Shown piece by piece: positions 34,850-39,863 of a DNA stretch of 39,863 bases. Made by a program: the position numbers and the translations under genes. Below the pieces are notes generated by a model. That model was not told where the DNA came from. It saw only the letters and a list, made by a program, of their open reading frames with translations, and searched no databases. Source of the stretch: Pseudomonadota bacterium (GTDB lineage Bacteria; Pseudomonadota; Gammaproteobacteria; Xanthomonadales; Rhodanobacteraceae); NCBI GenBank assembly GCA_021781345.1, contig JAJXWZ010000157.1:1-39863 (forward strand), given 5' to 3'. Positions within the stretch are counted from its first letter, which is position 1. Each line of letters starts with the position of its first letter.

Positions 34850-37183
34850 ATGATGATCAAACCTGCTCAACACACCGGTCGCTTCCACGACGGCCCTGCC
34901 CGACGCGGACGCGGATGGATGGCGCTGCTGGTGTTGCTGTTCCTGCTGGTGGCGGGGCCCGCCCTGGCGGCGAACACGCTGCGGAGCGTCAGTGCGTCGC
35001 CGCTGCCCGGTGGCAAGGTGCAGTTGACCCTCACGTTCTCCGGGCCTGCGGCGAACCCCCAGGCATTCAGCACCAACACCCCCCCGCGCATCGCGATGGA
35101 CTTCGCCGACACCCGCAATGGCCTGGCGCAGCGGTCGTACAGCATCGGGCAGGGCACCGCGCGGTCGGTGAGCGCAGTGGAAGCGAACGGTCGTACCCGG
35201 GTCGTCGTCGATCTTTCCCAGCCGTCGCCCTACGTCACCAGCGTGCAGGGCAACGAGCTGCTGGTCACCATCGGGGATGGCATGCAGACCGCGGCCGCGA
35301 CCGATGCCCCGCAGCAGGCCCCGGAGTTGGCGCCCGTGCCGCCGCCGCCTCCGACGCAGCGCGCGCTTGCGGTCGCCGTTGCGAATCCGGACAAAGCCGT
35401 CGGCATGGCGGGCAACAATGTCATCACAGGCGTCGACTTCCAGCGTTCGGAGCACGGCGCCGGCAAGTTGGTGATCGATTTCAGCCAGGCAGGTGCCGCG
35501 ACCAGCATGCACACGAATGGCGACAGTACGTTCATCGATGTCGCCGGTGCCAACCTGGCGGCCTCCCAGGCGCGTCGCCTGGATGTCACAAGCTATGCGA
35601 CGCCGGTGCGCACCGTCAACACCCACGCCGTGCCCGGCGGTGCGCAGATCGAGGTCGATACGCGCGGCGTGGTGCACACGGCGTCCTACCAGACCGGCAA
35701 CCAGTACGTGGTTGAGTTTTCGCGGCCGAAGTCCGAGTCCAGCAGCCTGCTCGGCGCGCCCAAGCCGGTGGTCTACAAGGGAAGCCGCGTCACCTTCAAT
35801 TTCCAGGACATTCCGGTGCGCTCGGTGCTGCAGTTGCTGGCCGACGTGTCGAACCTCAACATCGTGGCGTCGGACAGCGTGCAGGGCAACGTCACGTTGC
35901 GACTGGTCGACGTGCCATGGGACCAGGCGCTGGACGTGATCCTGCGTGCCAAGGGCCTGGCCAAGCGGCAGAACGGCAACGTGATCTGGGTCGCCCCGCA
36001 GACCGAAATCGCGAAGTACGAGGAGAACGTGGCCGAGGCGCGCCAGAAGCAGCTCGACAGTGCGCAGCTTGTCACCGACTACATCCCGATCAATTACGGC
36101 AATGCCAAGCAGATCGCCGACCTCCTGACTTCGGGCGCCAAGTCCGGCAACGTGGGCGGCGGCGGCGGTGCCACCAACACCGAACGCGGGTTCCTGTCCC
36201 CGCGCGGGAGCGTGTCCTACGACGAACGCACCAACACCCTGCTGGTCAACGACACGCCCGAGAAGGTCCAGGAAATCCGGCAACTGGTGTCGGTGCTCGA
36301 TCGACCGGTCAAGCAGGTGCTCATCGAATCGCGCCTGGTGATCGCGACGGACAACTTCACACGCGAACTCGGCGCGAAGCTGGGCGTCGGCGGGTTCCAC
36401 CTCGGGACCAACAGCCGGCACGCGCAGGTTTACGGGGGCGGCATCAACGACAGCAATGGTGGGACCGGCGTCGGCACGACCGAAACTAGCATCACCAACT
36501 ACTGGAACAGCCTGCTCGGAGGATCCACGACGGGCACTGGCAATAATACGGTGACGATTCCAAACGGACTCAACGTCAACCTGCCGTCCTCGACGACGGG
36601 TTCCAGCGGATTCGCCATCGGCATCCTCGGCCGAGATTACCTGCTCAACCTGGAGTTGAGCGCGGCGCAGCAGGAAGGCCGCAGCGAGACCATTTCGCAA
36701 CCCAAGGTGGTGACCGCCAACAACCAGGAGGCCACGATCCAGCAGGGCCAGCAGATCGGCTACCTCACCTTCCAGAACTCGGGCGGTGGTGGTGGCGTGG
36801 GTACGGCCACCGTGCAGTTCAAGAACGCGGTGCTGGAACTCGATGTCACGCCGACCATCACGTCCGACAATCGGGTCTTCATGAAGCTCAAGGTGATCAA
36901 GGACGCGATCAGCGCCCTGGTGCCGAACCCGGGCGGCGGCTTCGTGCCGCAGATCGACCATCGCGAGATCGATACTTCGGTGTTGGTCAACAACGGCCAG
37001 ACCGTGGTGCTGGGCGGCGTGTATGAATTCACCAACGAGCACGACGTGACCAAGGTGCCGTTCCTCGGCGACATCCCGATCCTCGGGGCGCTGTTCCGGA
37101 ACAAGAAGAACATCAACAACAAGGCCGAGCTGCTGGTGTTCATCACCCCGCACATTCTCGGCCAGGAAACCACCGTCGAGTAA
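34850..37183 (+). CDS. pilQ: PilQ, type IV pilus secretin
   Basis: A 777-residue outer-membrane secretin through which the pilus passes. A long signal peptide has a probable cut after A40 (PALA-AN). Two AMIN domains (about 42-125 and 180-290) should bind peptidoglycan. The STN/N0 domain follows at about 310-370 (VTFNFQDIPVRSVLQLLADVS), the N1 domain at about 395-470, and the secretin channel at about 500-770. Gly/Ser/Thr-rich loops occur at about 425-440 and 520-585. The C-terminal VPFLGDIPILGALFRNK is the secretin signature. ATG 34853 is an alternative start one codon on. Terminated at 37206-37236. Confidence 0.96.
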   Translation: MMIKPAQHTGRFHDGPARRGRGWMALLVLLFLLVAGPALAANTLRSVSASPLPGGKVQLTLTFSGPAANPQAFSTNTPPRIAMDFADTRNGLAQRSYSIGQGTARSVSAVEANGRTRVVVDLSQPSPYVTSVQGNELLVTIGDGMQTAAATDAPQQAPELAPVPPPPPTQRALAVAVANPDKAVGMAGNNVITGVDFQRSEHGAGKLVIDFSQAGAATSMHTNGDSTFIDVAGANLAASQARRLDVTSYATPVRTVNTHAVPGGAQIEVDTRGVVHTASYQTGNQYVVEFSRPKSESSSLLGAPKPVVYKGSRVTFNFQDIPVRSVLQLLADVSNLNIVASDSVQGNVTLRLVDVPWDQALDVILRAKGLAKRQNGNVIWVAPQTEIAKYEENVAEARQKQLDSAQLVTDYIPINYGNAKQIADLLTSGAKSGNVGGGGGATNTERGFLSPRGSVSYDERTNTLLVNDTPEKVQEIRQLVSVLDRPVKQVLIESRLVIATDNFTRELGAKLGVGGFHLGTNSRHAQVYGGGINDSNGGTGVGTTETSITNYWNSLLGGSTTGTGNNTVTIPNGLNVNLPSSTTGSSGFAIGILGRDYLLNLELSAAQQEGRSETISQPKVVTANNQEATIQQGQQIGYLTFQNSGGGGGVGTATVQFKNAVLELDVTPTITSDNRVFMKLKVIKDAISALVPNPGGGFVPQIDHREIDTSVLVNNGQTVVLGGVYEFTNEHDVTKVPFLGDIPILGALFRNKKNINNKAELLVFITPHILGQETTVE

Positions 37184-37205
37184 GTGGACGGTTGGGCTGC
37201 ATGGC

Positions 37206-37236
37206 GCAAACGGCGCGGGTGATCCGCGCCGTTTGC
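37206..37236 (+). terminator. Intrinsic terminator after pilQ
   Basis: GCAAACGGCGCGG (37206-37218) and CCGCGCCGTTTGC (37224-37236) form a perfect 13-bp stem with a five-base loop, followed by a short GTTTG. It begins 22 bases after the pilQ stop and separates the pil operon from moxR. Confidence 0.8.
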
Positions 37237-37302
37237 GTTTGCGGGGTCGGACGGCATCGGCCCCGACAAAACTTTTGCGCCGGTTTGTGGTCTACTCCGC
37301 GC

Positions 37303-38343
37303 ATGCAACCCGGATCACACAACGACCCCGCGGTCGCCGACGCGCCCCTCGAAGCGACCGGAACCGCGCACAACGGCGGCCTGCACGCGCGCTTCACGGC
37401 GCTCCGCGATGTGTTGCAGACCGAGGTCGTCGGTCAACCTGCCCTGGTCGACCGGCTGTTGATTGCCCTTCTGGCGGACGGACACCTTCTGGTCGAAGGG
37501 GCTCCCGGTCTTGCCAAGACCACCGCGATCAAGGCGCTGGCTTCGCGAATCGAGGCGGATTTCCACCGTGTGCAGTTCACCCCCGACCTGCTGCCGGCTG
37601 ACCTCACGGGGACCGACATCTTGCGCCCCGCCACGGGCGAATTCGAGTTCGAACCCGGGCCGCTGTTCCACAACCTCGTGCTGGCCGACGAGATCAACCG
37701 CGCGCCGGCCAAGGTGCAGTCCGCGTTGCTGGAAGCGATGGCCGAGCGGCAGGTCACGATCGGCCGTCGATCCTGGCCATTGCCGAAGTTGTTCCTGGTG
37801 ATGGCGACCCAGAATCCGATCGAGCAGGAGGGCACGTTCCCGCTGCCCGAGGCGCAGCTCGACCGGTTTCTCCTGCATGTTCCCGTGGGTTATCCGAAGG
37901 CCGATTCCGAGCGCGAGATCATGCGACTGGCGCACGCGCGTGCGCGTGACGAGCTGGGCCCGCACGCGGCGCCGCGGCTCCTGCTGGGACAAGCCGACCT
38001 GTTCGCCGCGCGCAGGCAGGTCCTCGATCTGCACATGGCCGAAGGGCTCGCCGAGTACATCGTGCAACTCGTGCTGGCCACGCGCGATCCGCGGCCGTGG
38101 GCGCCGGACCTGCGCGAGAAGATCGAGTGGGGCGCCAGTCCGCGCGCGAGCATTGCGCTGGAGCGTTGCGCGCGCGCCGGCGCCTGGCTCGCGGGTCGCG
38201 ACTATGTGTTGCCTGAAGACATCCAGGCGCTCGCTCCCGACGTCCTGCGGCATCGGGTACTGCTGGGTTACGAAGCGGAGGCCGAAGGCTTGCGCGTGGA
38301 CGACGCGGTGCAGCGACTGCTGGCCAGCGTTCCGTTGCCCTGA
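37303..38343 (+). CDS. MoxR-type AAA+ ATPase
   Basis: A 346-residue AAA+ ATPase of the MoxR family, thought to act as a chaperone for neighbouring von Willebrand factor A (VWA) proteins. Walker A GAPGLAKT is at 66-73, Walker B LVLADE at 125-130, sensor 1 MATQNP with N171, and the arginine finger R188 in EAQLDRF. The lid domain follows (from about 270). ATG 37303 is chosen because sequence before it runs over the terminator. The family's typical partner, a DUF58 gene, follows after 168 bases, then DUF4381. No convincing promoter was found in 37237-37302. Confidence 0.93.
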   Translation: MQPGSHNDPAVADAPLEATGTAHNGGLHARFTALRDVLQTEVVGQPALVDRLLIALLADGHLLVEGAPGLAKTTAIKALASRIEADFHRVQFTPDLLPADLTGTDILRPATGEFEFEPGPLFHNLVLADEINRAPAKVQSALLEAMAERQVTIGRRSWPLPKLFLVMATQNPIEQEGTFPLPEAQLDRFLLHVPVGYPKADSEREIMRLAHARARDELGPHAAPRLLLGQADLFAARRQVLDLHMAEGLAEYIVQLVLATRDPRPWAPDLREKIEWGASPRASIALERCARAGAWLAGRDYVLPEDIQALAPDVLRHRVLLGYEAEAEGLRVDDAVQRLLASVPLP

Positions 38344-38491
38344 ACGGGCTGCTGCGGTGGATGAGCCAGGGCCATCGCGCCATTGCGGAGCGGCCAGGTC
38401 GATGCAAGGCCGCGGCAGGATGGTGCGGCGGCTGCCCTCTACCCAAGCCAGTGTCTCGGTGTCCCCTTCGCGCACGAAGGAGGATCACGAA

Positions 38492-38509
38492 ATGCGAACC
38501 CGCGGCTGA
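38492..38509 (+). promoter_or_regulatory. Five-codon mini-ORF with strong ribosome binding site
   Basis: ATG CGA ACC CGC GGC TGA encodes MRTRG. It is preceded by a near-perfect AAGGAGG (38477-38483) at an eight-base spacing. Its stop is two bases before the DUF58 ATG (38512), which itself has no Shine-Dalgarno at proper distance. Ribosomes could terminate here and restart at the DUF58 gene. Expression of the mini-ORF itself is inference. Confidence 0.45.
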
Positions 38510-38511
38510 CC

Positions 38512-39462
38512 ATGGCCAATGCAAATGCCCGAACCTCCGCAGATCCCGACGGCGTTACCGGCGTCGACCTGGCGGAGTTGATCGCGTTGCGCGCACGCGC
38601 AGGCAAACCGGTGATTCATCCGATGCGCAGGCAAGTGCCGTTTGCAGGTGGCCACGTTTCCGCGCTGCGTGGACGCGGCATGGACTACGCGGAATCGCGC
38701 ATATACCAGGCAGGCGACGACTCGCGCAACATCGACTGGAGACGCACGGCGCGTAGCGGCAAGTGGCATACGAAGGTCTTCCAGGCCGAGCGTGAACACG
38801 CGCTGCTGTTGCTCTGCGACAACCACGCCACGATGCGCTTCGGTACGCGTATCCGCTACAAATCCGTGGCGGCGGCGCGTGTGGCGGCATGGCTGGCCTG
38901 GACATGCGTGGGCGGCGGCGACCGGGTGGGTGCCATGGCCTTCGGAAGCCTGGCTGCGGCGGTCGATCCGCAGGCGGGAATCCGCGGTGCGCTGGCCGTG
39001 CTAGGCGCCCTGGCGCGATGGGACGCGCGCTGCCGCGATGCCGACGCTCGCGGTGAATCCCTGTCCACGGCCCTTCTGCGCGCACGCCGAATGGCAGCGC
39101 CCGGGAGCCAGGTCTGGTTGCTGTCTGATGGCTGGTGCGCGGACCCTGCTTCCACCCAGTCGCTGGTGCGCCTCGCGCGGCATGTCGACCTGCGCGTGGT
39201 CATCCTGGTCGATGCGTTGGAGGATGCACTCGCGCCGGCGGGATCGTACCTGTTCGAGACGGCCTCCGGGAAGAAGCGCGTGGACGCCTCCACCGCCGCC
39301 GCCCGTGCCGCGTTGCGCGAGAGCCTCGCCCGCGGTTGGCGGGGATTGGCCAACGCCTGCGACGATGCGTGCGTGCAGTGGACGAAATTCGCCACCACCG
39401 ACGAGCCCGACGAGTTGTTGCCGCGGTTCTGGCGCAGACAGGCGGGGAGCCGCCACGCATGA
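38512..39462 (+). CDS. DUF58 domain protein (MoxR partner)
   Basis: A 316-residue protein of the DUF58 family, usually encoded next to MoxR and VWA-domain proteins. The diagnostic block GRGMDYAESRIYQAGDDSRNIDW starts at about residue 54 and continues to RRTARSGKWHTKVF. The second half has a VWA-like core (LLLLCDNHATMRFG, then VWLLSDGW). No signal peptide or membrane helix is evident. Biochemical role is unknown; the operon is linked to envelope stress and cell shape in some bacteria. ATG 38512 has no close ribosome binding site (see mini-ORF). The stop overlaps the next start (ATGA 39459-39462). Confidence 0.88.
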   Translation: MANANARTSADPDGVTGVDLAELIALRARAGKPVIHPMRRQVPFAGGHVSALRGRGMDYAESRIYQAGDDSRNIDWRRTARSGKWHTKVFQAEREHALLLLCDNHATMRFGTRIRYKSVAAARVAAWLAWTCVGGGDRVGAMAFGSLAAAVDPQAGIRGALAVLGALARWDARCRDADARGESLSTALLRARRMAAPGSQVWLLSDGWCADPASTQSLVRLARHVDLRVVILVDALEDALAPAGSYLFETASGKKRVDASTAAARAALRESLARGWRGLANACDDACVQWTKFATTDEPDELLPRFWRRQAGSRHA

Positions 39463-39863
39463 ACGGGCCGGCGTTGCGCGACATCCATCTGCCGCAGGCG
39501 TCGTGGTGGCCGCCGGCGCCCGGCTGGTGGTTGCTCGCCGGCTTGCTGCTGCTGGTTGCCTGCGGCCTCGTGTGGCGGCTTCGACGTGCTGCACGCGGCG
39601 GCGCGTTGCGCGCGGCGTTGCGTGAGATCGATGCGCTGGAAGCCGAGTACGGGCGGAATGCCGACGACTTGTGCCTTGCGGACGGCGCATCGCGGCTGAT
39701 GCGCCGGGTCGCGTTGCAGATCGAACCCCGGGTCGGTGCACAGACGGGAGCTGCCTGGGATGCCTTCGTGCAGCGTCACGCCCGCGATGCCGCGACGCTC
39801 GCGGTCCTCGACGGCCTCGCGGTTGCCCGCTTCCGGGCACATGCAGACCTGGACGCACCGGCC
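39459..39863 (+). CDS. DUF4381 family membrane protein, truncated by window end
   Basis: The first 135 codons of an open reading frame that runs off the window. The N-terminus LRDIHLPQASWWPPAPGWW is the conserved DUF4381 signature, followed by one membrane helix at about 22-39 and a cytoplasmic helical domain. DUF4381 genes usually lie between DUF58 and VWA/BatA-type genes. A VWA-domain gene is therefore expected just beyond the edge. The start overlaps the DUF58 stop by four bases. Confidence 0.85.
   Translation, partial: MNGPALRDIHLPQASWWPPAPGWWLLAGLLLLVACGLVWRLRRAARGGALRAALREIDALEAEYGRNADDLCLADGASRLMRRVALQIEPRVGAQTGAAWDAFVQRHARDAATLAVLDGLAVARFRAHADLDAPA

Noticed and set aside
34832-37153. 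773-codon minus-strand open frame opposite pilQ
   Set aside because: Mirror of the secretin gene; composition rich in Arg/His/Val and without recognisable domains.

Overview
The window is GC-rich, densely packed chromosomal core sequence from a gammaproteobacterium, most likely order Xanthomonadales/Lysobacterales and probably Rhodanobacteraceae-like. This placement is inference from gene content and order: metX-metB-hom in one operon, gmk and rpoZ-spoT-ridA-recG close together, ponA/mrcA divergent from pilMNOPQ, and a DUF1631 gene next to a PilZ gene. I see no tRNA, rRNA, CRISPR array, insertion sequence, integrase or prophage.

Layout. 2-3328 (+) is a methionine branch operon: MetX-type homoserine acyltransferase, MetB and a stand-alone homoserine dehydrogenase. 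A convergent APC permease (3329-4954, -) abuts it with no spacer. After a 341-nt divergent gap with a perfect palindrome comes a membrane-anchored TolB-like/TPR protein (5296-7200, +). On the minus strand, 7285-14674 carries a small membrane protein, PepQ, a PilZ protein, a DUF1631 protein, a CPXCG zinc-ribbon protein, HemW, RdgB and RNase PH. The last four form a tightly overlapped operon (rph-rdgB-hemW-CPXCG).

Divergent from rph are yicC-gmk (14744-16230, +), then a complete outer-membrane lipid asymmetry system: mlaFEDCB (+) with mlaA (-) converging on it. The Mla block separates gmk from rpoZ-spoT-ridA-recG (20769-26023, +). Then come a cysteine-free ribosomal protein L31 (type B), a very strong terminator, and citrate synthase gltA. 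A 211-aa unrecognised gene (28020-28655, -) follows, with two near-identical hairpins next to the stop codons of the genes on either side. mrcA/ponA (penicillin-binding protein 1a, -) is divergent from pilMNOPQ (31846-37183, +), the type IV pilus alignment complex and secretin. The right edge holds moxR, a DUF58 gene and a truncated DUF4381 gene, the start of a Bat/MoxR-type operon.

Core functions are recognised by motif and length. I found no clear new multi-gene system. The most interesting leftovers are local: a strong Shine-Dalgarno feeding a five-codon mini-ORF just before the DUF58 start; a palindrome plus a 21-codon ORF with a good ribosome binding site before the TPR gene; a palindrome-bearing in-frame insertion in hemW; the paired hairpins around the unrecognised gene; and the position of the Mla cluster.
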